DNA from: Aralia elata
Lineage: Eukaryota; Streptophyta; Magnoliopsida; Apiales; Araliaceae
Direction of reading: 5' to 3'
Assembly: GCA_034770075.1 (NCBI GenBank)
Contig: CM068378.1
Span: 48,016,508-48,080,507, forward strand
Length of the DNA: 64,000 nt
Shown: positions 22,438 through 35,451 of the stretch, in pieces
Layout: every line of letters starts with the position of its first letter
How positions within the stretch are numbered: position 1 is the first letter of the stretch
Position numbers and translations under genes: made by a program
The notes under the pieces: model-generated
Told to the model about the DNA's origin: nothing
Seen by the model: only the letters and a program-made list of their open reading frames with translations
The model's database searches: none

Positions 22438-23257
22438 CATTGTTCGAAATTGCTTTTGAGGCTTACGCCTCGAGGCCCGCCTCATAGGGAGGCGGTAGGT
22501 TGCTGTGGCGAGGCTTACGCCTCAAGGGGAAATACAGAGGCTTACGCCTCATTTGGCTGAGGCTTGCGCTTCAGTGCGTTTCGCCTCAAGGCTTACGCCT
22601 CATTTGACTGAGGCTTACGCCTCATTTGCATGCCTGATAAAAAAAAATTGAAAAAATTCTAGTGAAAATATAATGATAAAAAGAACTACTGTGATCTTTC
22701 TTAGCTACTTCTTTCCGGTGCAGAAAAAATTCTCATTTAAAAATTTTGTGAGCATTAAGAATATAATTTTGTTTCATGTTCACCCTTAAAATAATAAGTT
22801 GAGATTAGTTTGATATCTATTTTATCTATCTATTTTATAAAGGGAGAGCAAGAAAAATAACCGCTTTCCTTGAGGCTGTCATAATTTTTCTTCCGCTTTT
22901 GCTCTTCCATGTTTTGTTTTATTACAATTTCATCTTTTTAATTTTTTTTCCTTTTTATCTATCCAAAAAAATTGATAAATTCCTATTATATCTTTATGGT
23001 AAGTTAACATGCAAAGCGATATTATGTTGTTTTGATGTTTTGTAATGATACATTAAGGTGACGTTGGTTATTTATGTCTTTTATGACCTTGATTATAATG
23101 ATGGATTATTTTATGATTTTATTACCATTTTTTTATAATTTTTTGAGGACTTTTAGTTTTTCTAATCGAGGCTTACGCCTCGCTCCGCCTCGAGGCTTAC
23201 GCATCGCCTCGTCCGGAGAAAAAAACGTCGTACCGCTTTTAGCTTTTTCGAACATTG
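22438..23257 (-). mobile_element. Non-autonomous hAT-like element, member 2, inside the tandem array
   Basis: Reverse-complement relative of the 17595-18860 element, 820 bp, lacking its internal 18240-18660 part. Ends are CATTGTTCGAAA and TTTCGAACATTG (one mismatch). The 8-bp duplication GATGTATG flanks it at 22430-22437 and 23258-23265. It interrupts one unit of the 805-bp array, so it arrived after that unit existed. GAGGCTTACGCCTC motifs are clustered at both ends. Confidence 0.87.
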
Positions 23258-25826
23258 GATGTATGTGAATAAATGAATACTGCTGGAATTTATGTGATTT
23301 TTTTTACATACTATGCATAAACTGAGGGGGAGCCTTAATGGGAAATATTTTTAGTTATTGTCATCATCAAAAATGGGAGATTGATAGCTCTCCAACTTTT
23401 AGGAAATATTTTGATGATAACAATAATTGTGTGTTATAATATTGTGTTATTTAAATATTTCTTGGAAAAGTACGAAACAGTGAGAAGTATGGTCTTATTT
23501 CTTGCAAACTTTTCTATACATTACTGATGAAATCTTCTTCTTTGCTTCGTGTGTATCTTACATTGTTTGTCCTTCATTATTTCTTGGTATTAACTCTTCA
23601 AACGACATCTTTAGACATATACTACCTCTATAAAATGTCATGGCCAGAATGTTTTGATTACATGTCTAAGTCAAGTTCTCTATCACACTCTGCATATCTG
23701 TCTGAGTTCCATTCTTCTCTAAAATGGATCCTATCTATTCCTCAAAATGAAAGAAACTTCCATAGGACAGTGGCACAAATATATATACTGACAAAATACT
23801 GGGCAGTGGTATACATGCACTGGATAGTGGTATACACACACTGGATAGTATTAACATTATATACACTATAACCCTGCATGTGATATATATATGATGTATA
23901 TTGCTCGTATAATATAGCCGGACAGTGTATACTGATGATGCAGGACGGTATACATTGATGATGCTAGACAGGACAGTGTATACTGATGATGCAGGACATT
24001 ATATACTGAAAATGTTATACTATTTACAGTAATCGATGCAATGATCTATTAACTGCCATATGATGTATGTGAATGAATGAATACTGCTGGAATTTATGGT
24101 CTTATTTCTTGCAAACTCTTCTATGCATTTACTGATGAAATCTTCTTCTTTGCTTCGTGTGTGTCTTACATTGTCAGTCCTTCATTACTTCTTGGTATTT
24201 ACTCTTCAAACGACATCTATTGACATTTACTACCTCTATAAAATGTCTTGGCCAGAATGTTTTGATTACATGTCTCGGTGTAGTTCTCTATCACACTGTG
24301 CATATCTGTCTGAGTTCCATTCTTCTCTAAAATGGATCTTATCTATTTCTCAAAACGAAAGAAACTTCCATATGACAGTGGCACAAGTATATATATACTG
24401 ACAAAAAACTGGGCAGTGGTATACATGCATTGGATAGTGGTATACACACACTGGATAATATTAACAGTGTAATACACTGTAACCCTGCACATGCGATATA
24501 TATATGATGTATATTGCTCGTATAATATTAGCCGGACGGTGTATACTGATAATGCAGGACAGTATACATTGATGTTGCTAGACAGGACAGTGTATACTGA
24601 TGATGCAGGACAATATATACTGAAAATGCTATACTATTTACAGCAATAGATGCAATGATCTATTAACTGTCATATGATGTATGTGAATGAATGTATACTG
24701 CTGGAATTTATGTGATTTTTTTTTACATACTATGCATAAACTGAGGGGGAACCTTAATGAGAAATATTTTTAGTTATTGTCATCATCAAAAAGGGCGAGA
24801 TTGATAGGTCTCCAATTTTTAGGAAATAGTTTGATGATAACAATAATTATGTGTTATAATACTGTGTTATTTAAATATTTCTTGGGAAAGTACGAAACAA
24901 TGAGAAGTATGGTCTTATTTCTTGCAAACTCTTCTATGAATTTACTGATGAAATCTTCTTCTTTGCTTCGTGTGTATCTTACATCGTCAGTCCTTCATTA
25001 CTTCTTGGCATTAACTCTTCAAACGACATCTTTAGACATATTACCCCTATAAAATGTCATGGCCAGAATGTTTTGATTACATGTCTCGGTCTAGTTCTCT
25101 ATCACACTCTGCATATCTGTCAGAGTTCCATTCTTCTCTAAAGTGGATCCTATCTATTCCTCAAAACGAAAGAAACTTCCATAGGACAGTGGCACAAGTA
25201 TATGTACTGACAAAATACTGGGCAATGGTATACATGCACTGGATAGTGGTATAGACACACTAGATAGTATTAACAGTATGTACACTGTAACCCTGCATGT
25301 GATATATATATATATATGATGTATACTGCTCGTATAATATAGTCGGACAGTGTATACTGATGATGCAGGTCGGTATACATTGATGATGCTAGACAGGACA
25401 ATGTATACTGATGATGCAGGACAATATATACTGAAAATGCTATACTATTTACAGCAATAGATGCAATGATCTATTAACTGCCATATGATGTATGTGAATG
25501 AATGAATACTTGCGTGGGAATTTATGTGATTTTTTTTACATACTATGCATAAACTGAGGGGGAGCCTTAATGGGAAATATATTTAGTTATTGTCATCATC
25601 AAAAATGGGAGATTGATAGCTCTCCAACTTTTAGGAAATATTTTGCTGATAGCAATAATTATGTGTTATAATATTGTGTTATTTAAATGTTTCTTGGGAA
25701 AGTACGAAACAGTGAGAAGTATGGTCTTATTTCTTGCAAACTCAAGAAATACTGATATGTATGGATGATGAGATTCCATTGATACAGAGCCAATTCCAAT
25801 AGAATTATTGGAGGGTCCCATTGGCG

Positions 25827-25850
25827 TGCATCCAGTAGGAATTGAACCTA

Positions 25851-25884
<34 letters not shown>

Positions 25885-25900
25885 ATTCAGCCATGGATGC
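25827..25900 (-). tRNA. trnI-CAU: Plastid-type tRNA-Ile (CAU), in the NUPT
   Basis: Read on the minus strand, the 74-nt sequence starts GCATCCATGGCTGAATGG and ends GTAGGTTCAATTCCTACTGG followed by ATGCA. The acceptor stem is GCATCCA with TGGATGC, and the anticodon loop is CTCATAA. In plastids this CAU tRNA is modified to read AUA. The gene looks intact, but its nuclear position makes function unlikely. Confidence 0.92.
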
Positions 25901-25988
25901 TTAGCGGGGATCCTCGTACATGGTGAATAACCAAATTCCAATTGAAACGAAATCTTTAGAATAAATCAATGCAATTTAGGAGGAATCA

Positions 25989-26337
25989 ATGAAAGGACAT
26001 CAATTCAAATTCTGGATTTTCGAATTGAGAGAGATATTGAGAGAGATCAAGGATTCTCACTATTTCTTAGATTCATGGACCCAATTCAATTCAGTGGGAT
26101 CTTTCAGTCACATTTTTTTCCACCAAGAACGTTTTATAAAACTTTTTGACCCCCGAATTTGGAGTATCCTACTTTCACGCAATTCACAGGGTTCAACAAG
26201 CAATCGATATTTCACGATCAAGGGTGTAATACTCTTTGTAGTAGCGGTCCTTTTCTATCGTATTAACAGTCGAAATATGGTCGAAAGAAAAAATCTCTAT
26301 TTGATAGGGCTTCTTCCTATACCTATGAATTCCTACT
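25989..26337 (+). pseudogene. ycf2: 5' fragment of plastid ycf2 (NUPT)
   Basis: An ATG frame of about 116 codons begins MKGHQFKFWIFELREILREI and continues through LDSWTQFNSVGSF and RNMVERKNLYLIGLLPIP, the known ycf2 N-terminus. It is cut off at PMNS, where array sequence resumes. No stop or frameshift occurs within it, which suggests a fairly recent transfer. The full protein exceeds 2000 residues, so this is a fragment. Confidence 0.93.
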
Positions 26338-29300
26338 GATGAAATCTTCTTCTTTGCTTCGTGTGTATCTTACATCGTCAGTCCTTCATTACTTCTTGGC
26401 ATTAACTCTTCAAACGACATCTTTAGACATATATTACCTGTATAAAATGTCATGGCCAGAATGTTTTGATTACATGTCTCGGTCTAGTTCTCTATCACAC
26501 TCTGCATATCTGTCAGAGTTCCATTCTTCTCTAAACTGGATCCTATTTATTCCTCAAAACGAAAGAAACTTCCATAGGACAGTGGCACAAGTATATATAC
26601 TGACAAAATACTGGGCAGTGGTATACATGCACTGGATAGTGGTATGCACACACTGGATAGTATTAACAGTATATACGCTGTAACCCTGCATGTGATATAT
26701 ATATGATGTATATAGCCGGACAGTGTATACTGATGATGCAGGACGGTATACATTGATGATGCTAGACAAGATAGTGTATACTGATGATGCAGGACAGTAT
26801 ATACTGAAAATGCTATACTATTTACGGCAATAGATGCAATGATCTATTAACTGCCATATGATGTATGTGAATGAATACTGCTGGAATTTATGTGAATTTT
26901 TTTTACATACTATGCATAAACTGAGGGGGAGCCTTAAAGGGAAATATTTTTAGTTATTGTCATCATCAAAAGGGGGGAGATTGATAGGTCTCCAACTTTT
27001 AGGAAATAGTTTGGTGATAACAATAATTATGTGTTATAATACTGTGTTATTTAAATATTTCTTGGGAAAGTACGAAACAGTGAGAAGTACGGTCTTATTT
27101 CTTGCAAACTCTTCTATGAGTTTACTGATGAAATCTTCTTCTTTGCTTCGTGTGTGTCTTACATTGTCTGTCCTTCATTACTTCTTGGTATTAACTTTTC
27201 AAACGACATCTTTAGACCTATACTACCTCTATAAAATGTCTTGGCCAGAATGTTTTGATTACATGTCTCAGTCTAGTTCTCTATCACACTTTGCATATCT
27301 GTCTGAGTTCCATTCTTCTCTAAAGTGGATCCTATCTATTCCTCAAAACGAAAGAAACTTCCATAGGACAGTGGCACAAGTATATATACCGACAAAATAT
27401 TGGATAGTGGTATACACACACTGGATAGTATTAACAGTATATACACTGTAACCGTGCACATGATATATATATGATGTATATTGCTCGTATAATATAGCTG
27501 GACAGTGTATACTGATGATGCAGGACGGTATACATTGATGATGATGGACAGGACAGTGTATACTGATGATGTAGGACAATATATACTGAAAATGCTATAT
27601 TATTTACAGCAGTAGATGCAATGATCAATTAACTGCCATATGATGTATGTGAATGAATGAATACTGCTGGAATTTATGTGATTTTTGTTTACATACTATG
27701 CATAAACTGAGGGGGTGCCTTAATGGGAAATATTTTTAGTTATTGTCATCATCAAAAATGGGAGATTGATAGCTCTCCAACTTTTAGGAAATATTTTGCT
27801 GATAGCAATAATTTTGTGTTATAATACTGTGTTATTTAAATATATCGTGGGAAAGTACGAAATAGTGAGAAGTATGGTCTTATTTCTTGCAAACTCTTCT
27901 ATGAATTTACTGATGAAATCTTCTTCTTTGCTTCGTGTGTATCTTACATCGTCAGTCCTTCATTACTTCTTGGCATTAACTCTTCAAACGACATCTTTAG
28001 ACATATATTACCTCTATAAAATGTCATGGCCAGAATGTTTTGATTACATGTCTCGGTCTAGTTCTCTATCACACTCTGCATATCTGTCAGAGTTCCATTC
28101 TTCTCTAAAGTGGATCCTATCTATTCCTCAAAACGAAAGAAACTTCCATAGGACAGTGGCACAAGTATATATACTGACAAAATACTGGGCATTTGTATAC
28201 ATGCACTGGATAGGGGTATACACACACTGGATAGTATTAACAGTATGTACACTGTAACCTTACATGTGATATATATTTGATGTATATTTCTCGTATAATA
28301 TAGCCGAACAGTGTATACTGATGATGCAGCACGGTATACATTGATGATGCTAGACAGGACAGTGTATACTGATGATGCATGACAATATATATTGAAAATG
28401 CTATACTATTTACCGCAGTAGATGCAATGATCTAGTAACTGCCATATGATGTATGTGAATGAATGAATATTGCTAGAATTTATGTGATTTTTTTTTACAT
28501 ACTATGCATAAACTGAGGGGGAGCCTTAATGGGAAATATTTTTAGTTATTGTCATCATCAAAAAGGGGGAGATTGATAGTTCTCCAACTTTTAGGAAATG
28601 TTTTACTGATAACAATAATTATGTGTTATAATACTGTGTTATTTAAATATTTCTTGGGTTAGTACGAAACAGTGAGAAGTTTGGTCTTATTTCTTGCAAA
28701 ATCTTCTATGCATTTACTGATGAAATCTTCTTCTTTGCTTCGTGTGCATCTTACATTGTCAGTCCTTCATTACTTCTAGGTATTAACTCTTCAAACGACA
28801 TCTTTAGACATATACTACCTCTATAAAATGTCTTGGCCAGAATGTTTTGATTACATGTCTCGGTCTAGTTCTCTATCACACTCTGCATATCTGTCATTCT
28901 TCTCAAAAATGGATCCTATCTATTCCTCAAAACGAAAAAAACTTCCATAAGATAGTGGCACAAGTATATATACTAACAAAATACTGGGCAATGGTATACA
29001 TGCACTGGATAGTGGTATACACACACTGGATAGTATTAACAGTATGTACACTGTAACCCTGCATGTGATATATATATGATGTATATTGCTCGTATAATAT
29101 AGCCGAACAGTGTATACTGATGGTGCAGGACGGTATACATTGATGATGCTAGACAGGACAGTGTATACTGATGATGCAGGACAATATATACTGAAAATGC
29201 TATATTATTTACAGTAGTAGATCCAATGATCAGTTAACTGCCATATGATGTATGTGAATGAATGAATACTGCTGGAATTTATGTGAATTTTGTTTACATA

Positions 29301-32300
29301 CTATGCATAAACTGAGGGGGTGCCTTAATGGGAAATATTTTTAGTTATTGTCATCATCAAAAATGGGAGATTGATAGCTCTCCAACTTTTAAAAAATATT
29401 TTGCTGATAGCAATAATTATGTGTTATAATACTGTGTTATTTAAATATATCGTGGGAAAGTACGAAACAGTGAGAAGTATGGTCTTATTTCTTGCAAACT
29501 CTTTTATGAATTTACTGATGAAATCTTCTTCTTTGCTTCGTGTGTATCTTACATCGTCAGTCCTTCATTACTTCTTGGCATTAACTCTTCAAACGAAATC
29601 TTTAGACATATATTACCTCTATAAAATGTCATGGCCAGAATTTTTTGATTACATGTCTCGGTCTAGTTCTCTATCACACTCTGCATATCTGTCAGAGTTC
29701 CATTCTTCTCTAAAGTGGATCCTATCTATTCCTCAAAACGAAAGAAACTTCCATAGGACAGTGGCACAAGTATATATACTGACAAAATACCGGGCATTTG
29801 TATACATGCACTGGATAGGGGTATACACACACTGGATAGTATTAACAGTATGTACACTGTAACCTTACATGTGATATATATATGATGTATATTGCTCGTA
29901 TAATATAGTCGAACAGTGTATACTGATGATGCAGGACGTTATACATTGATGATGCTAGACAAGACAGTGTGTACTGATGATGCATGACAGTATATACTGA
30001 AAATGCTATACTATTCATTGCAGTAGATGCAATGATCTAGTAACTGTCATATGATGTATGTGAATGAATGAATACTGCTGGAATTTATGTGAATTTTGTT
30101 TACATACTATGCATAAACTGAGGGGGTACCTTAATGGGAAATATTTTTAGTTATTGTCATCATCAAAAATGGGAGATTGATAGCTCTCCAACTTTTAGGA
30201 AATATTTTGCTGATAGCAATAATTATGTGTTATAATACTGTGTTATTTAAATATATCGTGGGAAAGTACGAAACAGTGAGAAGTATGGTCTTATTTCTTG
30301 CAGACTCTTCTATAAATTTACTGATGAAATCTTCTTCTTTGCTTCGTGTGTATCTTACATCGTCAGTCCTTCATTACTTCTTTGCATTAACTCTTCAAAC
30401 GACATCTTTAGACATATATTACCTCTATAAAATGTCATGGCCAGAATGTTTTGATTACATGTCTCGGTCTAGTTCTCTATCACACTCTGCATATCTGTCA
30501 GAGTTCCATTCTTCTCTAAAGTGGATCCTATCTATTCCTCAAAACGAAAGAAACTTCCATAGGACAGTGGCACATGTATATATACTGACAAAATACTGGG
30601 CAGTGGTATACATGCACTGGATAGTGGTATACACACACTGGATAGTATTAACAGTATGTACACTGTAACCCTGCATGTGATATATATATGATGTATATTG
30701 CTCGTATAATATAGCCGACCAGTGAATACTGATAATGCAGGACGGTATACATTGATGATGCTAGACAGGACATTGTATACTGATGATGCATGACAATATA
30801 TACTGAAAATGCTATACTATTTACCGCAGTAGATGCAATGATCTAGTAACTGCCATATGATGTATGTGAATGAATGAATATTGCTAGAATTTATGTGATT
30901 TTTTTTTACATACTATGCATAAACTGAGGGGGAGCCTTAATGGGAAATATTTTTAGTTATTGTCATCATCAAAAAGGGGGAGAGTGATAGTTCTCCAACT
31001 TTTAGGAAATATTTTACTGATAACAATAATTATGTGTTATAATACTGTGTTATTTAAATATTTCTTGGGAAAGTACGAAACAGTGAGAAGTATGGTCTTA
31101 TTTCTTGCAAAATCTTCTATGCATTTACTGATGAAATCTTCTTCTTTGCTTCGTGTGCATCTTACATTGTCAGTCCTTCATTACTTCTAGGTATTAACTC
31201 TTCAAACGACATCTTTAGACATATACTACCTCTATAAAATGTCTTGGCCAGAATGTTTTGATTACATGTCTCAGACTCACAGTCTAGTTCTCTATCACAC
31301 TCTGCATATCTGTCATTCTTCTCAAAAATGGATCCTATCTATTCCTCAAAACGAAAGAAACTTCCATAGGACAGTGGCACAAATATATATACTGACAAAA
31401 TACTGGGCAGTGGTATACATGCACTGGATAGTGGTATACACACACTGGATAGTATTAATAGTATATACACTGTAACCCTGCATGTGATATATATATGATT
31501 TATATTGCTCGTATAATATAGCCGGACAGTGTATACTGATGATGCATGACGGTATACATTGATGATGCTAGACAGGACAGTGTATACTGAAAATGCTATA
31601 CTATTTACAACAATAGATGCAATGATCTATTCACTGCCATATTATGTATGTGAATGAATGAATACTGTTGGAATTTATGTGAATTTGTTTTACATACTAT
31701 GCATAAACTGAGGGGGAGCCTTAATGGGAAATATTTTTAGTTATTGTCATCATCAAAAAGGGGGAGATTGATAGGTCTCCAACTTTTAGTAAATAATTTG
31801 GTGATAACAATAATTATGTGTTATAATACTGTGTTATTTAAATATTTCTTGGCCAGAATGTTTTGATTACATGTCTCAGTCTAGTTCTCTATCACACTTT
31901 GCATATCTGTCTGAGTTCCATTCTTCTCTAAAGTGGATCCTATCTATTCCTCAAAACGAAAGAAACTTCCATAGGACAGTGGCACAAGTATATATACTGA
32001 CAAAATACTGGGCAGTGGTATACATGCATTGGATAGTGGTATACACACACTGGATAGTATTAACAGTATATACACTGTAACCTGCATGTGATATATATAT
32101 GATGTATATTGCTCGTATAATATAGCCGGACAGTGTATACTGATGATGCAGGACGGTATACATTGATGATGCTAGACAGGACTGTGTATACTGATGATGC
32201 AGGACAATATATACTGAAAATGCTTTATTATTTACAGTAGTAGATCAAATGATCAGTTAACTGCCATATGATGTATGTGAATGAATGAATACTGCTGGAA

Positions 32301-34607
32301 TTTATGTGAATTTTGTTTACATACTATGCATAAACTGAGGGGGTGCCTTAATGGGAAATATTTTTAGTTATTGTCATCATCAAAAATGGGAGATTGATAG
32401 CTCTCCAACTTTTAGGAAATATTTTGCTGATAGCAATAATTATGTGTTATAATACTGTGTTATTTAAATATATCGTGGGAAAGTACGAAACAGTGAGAAG
32501 TATGGTTTTATTTCTTGCAGACTCTTCTATGAATTTACTGATGAAATCTTCTTCTTTGCTTCGTGTGTATCTTACATCGTCAGTCCTTCATTACTTCTTG
32601 GCATTAACTCTTCAAACGATATCTTTAGACATATATTACCTCTATAAAATGTCATGTCCAGAATGTTTTGATTACATGTCTCGGTCTAGTTCTCTATCAC
32701 ACTCTGCATATCTGTCAGAGTTCCATTCTTCTCTAAAGTGGATCCTATCTATTCCTCAAAACGAAAGAAACTTCCATAGGACAGTGGCACATGTATATAT
32801 ACTGACAAAATACTGGGCAGTGGTATACATGCATTGGATAGTGGTATACACACACTGGATAGTATTAACAGTATGTACACTGTAACCTTACATGTGACAT
32901 ATATATGATGTATATTGCTCGTATAATATAGCCGAACAGTGTATACTGATGATGCAGGACGGTATTCATTGATGATGCTAGACAGGACAGTGTATACTGA
33001 TGATGCATGACAATATATACTGAAAATGCTATACTATTTACCGCAGTAGATGCAATGATCTAGTAACTGCCATATGATGTATGTGAATGAATGAATATTG
33101 CTAGAATTGATGTGATTTTTTTTTTACATACTATGCATAAACTGAGGGGAGCCTTAATGGGAAATATTTTTAGTTATTGTCATCATCAAAAAGGCGGAGA
33201 TTGATAGGTCTCCAACTTTTAGGAAATATTTTGATGACAACAATAATTATGTGTTATAATATTGTGTTATTTAAATATTTCTTGGGAAAGTACGAAACGG
33301 TGAGAAATATGGTCTTATTTCTTGCAAACTCTTCTATACATTTGCTGATGAAATCTTCTTCTTTGCTTCGTGTGTATCTTACATTGTCAGTCCTTCATTA
33401 CTTCTTGGTATTAACTCTTCAAACGATATCTTTAGACATATATTACCTCTATAAAATGTCATGGCCAGAATGTTTTGATTACATGTCTCGGTCTAGTTCT
33501 CTATCACACTCTGCATATCTGTCAGAGTTCCATCCTTCTCTAAAGTGGATCCTATCTATTCCTCAAAACGAAAGAAACTTCCATAGGACAGTGGCACATG
33601 TATATATACTGACAAAATACTGGGCAGTGGTATACATGCATTGGATAGTGGTATACACACACTGGATAGTATTAACAGTATATACACTGTAACCTGCATG
33701 TGATATATATATGATGTATATTGCTCGTATAATATAGCCGGACAGTGTATACTGATGATGCAGGACGGTATACATTGATGATGCTAGACAGGACATTGTA
33801 TACTGATGATGCAGGACAATATATACTGAAAATGTTATACTATTTACCGCAGTAGATGCAATGATCTAGTAACTGCCATATGATGTATGTGAATGAATGA
33901 ATATTGCTAGAATTTATGTGATTTTTTTTTTACATACTATGCATAAACTGAGGGGGAGCCTTAATAGGAAATATTTTTAGTTATTGTCATCATCAAAAAG
34001 GGGGAGATTGATAGTTCTCCAACTTTTAGGAAATATTTTACTGATAACAATAATTATGTGTTATAATACTGTGTTATTTAAATATATCGTGGGAAAGTAC
34101 GAAACAGTGAGAAGTATGGTCTTATTTCTTGCAAACTCTTCTATGCATTTACTGATGAAATCTTCTTCTTTGCTTCGTGTGCATCTTACATTGTCAGTCC
34201 TTCATTACTTCTAGGTATTAAATCTGCAAACGACATCTTTAGACATATACTACCTCTATAAAATGTCTTGGCCAGAATGTTTTGATTACATGTCTCAGAC
34301 TCACATTCTAGTTCTCTATCACATAATCAAGTATGTAAGACAAATACGGATACTATCTTTGGTATATAACTAGATCGCATAATAGCATACTACCATGTTT
34401 TGTAGTTTTGAAATGGATGTTAATCATTACGTTTCAGAAACTCTACTTACAAACCATGTACACGACTTGAAGCACTCATGTTATAATGCCATTACATATT
34501 TGAATACCCAAAACATTGCGACAACTTCTGCTTTACACTTTAGAATCACAATGCAAACAATCCACAAGGTTCGGATTACAAACAGAATCAACTAGACCCA
34601 ACTGCAG

Positions 34608-34676
34608 GAGGGCGCAGCTGCGCTCTGGTTAGGCTTAGGGACGGCGCAGCTGCGCTGTCCCCTGGCCAAACCAGAG
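34608..34676. repeat. GC-rich nested palindromes P1-P2, left LTR
   Basis: Two copies of GCGCAGCTGCGC. The second (34638-34661) is extended by GGGAC and GTCCC. Both bases of the intervening region are enclosed by CTCTGGTT (34623-34630) and AACCAGAG (34669-34676), giving a nested hairpin. The surroundings are strongly AT-rich. Confidence 0.85.
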
Positions 34677-35451
34677 TTGAGCTTTTATCTTCCTGGTTTC
34701 AGTCCTTTGCTTAGCATACCTAGACATTAACAATTATTATGCACACATGTTAAAGGGGTTTGCATGCTCACGTGATCATTTCAAATTTATATTACTACTT
34801 TATAAATCTTTAATTTAGAACTTCAGCACAATAATGTCAAACAAGTTTAAGAATCCACGTAACTTACCTTACTAAGTACTTATTCATATACAAGGGTTAT
34901 ACCATCTGAAATACGCATGCTCATGTGTTCACATCATATATACTTAGTTTACATAGTTCACAACTTGGGAATTTGCTTAAATTCATGCTTGAACGATGCA
35001 ATGCTATAACATACTAAAGGAACACATATACACATCATGTTTGGGGAATATCCGAGTACTAACATGCATGTCCAACACCTTAGAATGGAGTTATCATTAT
35101 AATTATGCATGTTTGTTTCAAAATGTCCAAGTTTGCCTTTAAAAGTCATTTAGAACTAGGTCGTGGTCATCTAGCACACATGAAGCATCTTGAAACCTTA
35201 TGTCATGCATAATCAGACCATATACACATGTTCGTATGATCAGGACTTACACATTGTAAGTTTTGGTAAAGTCTAGTTTCAAAACTATAAGTTTCCTATA
35301 GAAAAACACATACAAATTTTAAGTTAGGATGGCCATGCTATGCAAAGGGACCTTACACTACATGCTTCACATATTTTCAAGCATGTCTAAGTTAACTAAC
35401 CACGTTAGTAAATATCAAATCATAGCAGAATCAAGTGCTCCTGACTAGTGC

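Larger units (their letters stand above)
25745..26337 (+). other. Nuclear plastid DNA insert (NUPT): trnI-CAU to 5' ycf2
   Basis: A 593-base block inside one array unit is colinear with the plastid inverted repeat: trnI-CAU on the minus strand, spacer, then the start of ycf2 on the plus strand. Array sequence ends at GCAAACTC on the left and resumes at ACTGATGAAATC on the right, with about eight array bases lost. The right junction falls in CTATGAATT, present both in ycf2 and in the array, consistent with end joining at microhomology. Confidence 0.93.
19638..34321 (+). repeat. Tandem array of about 18 LTR-like units (about 805 bp each)
   Basis: Units follow head to tail. Each runs from TCATCATCAAAAAGGGGGAG, through TTGATAGGTCTCCAAC, a 500-base region, a tract rich in GTATAC and CAGTATATACTG motifs, and ACTGAGGGGGAGCC, to the next unit. 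The pair of G-rich tracts with TCATCATCAAAAAGGGGGA is the polypurine-tract region just before the 3' LTR of SIRE-type copia elements, so I infer that each unit is LTR plus polypurine tract. Unit starts lie near 20310, 21727, 23360, 24782, 25595, 26961, 27750, 28552, 29354, 30160, 30965, 31750, 32375, 33180 and 33988, with further units lacking the start. A frame of 163-171 codons is open in seven units and broken in others. I do not treat it as a gene. Confidence 0.85.

Noticed and set aside
25827..25900. Functional nuclear tRNA gene
   Set aside because: Colinearity with ycf2 shows it is plastid DNA; plastid-type trnI-CAU needs a plastid modification enzyme.
20306..33692. Array frames as a tandem gene family
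   Set aside because: Many units carry stops or shifts, differences between units are not biased to silent sites by eye, and the units carry LTR and polypurine-tract marks.
34395..34595. 66-codon frame repeated at 43316-43516
   Set aside because: It lies in both gypsy LTRs on the strand opposite to the element and is conserved only because LTRs are copies.
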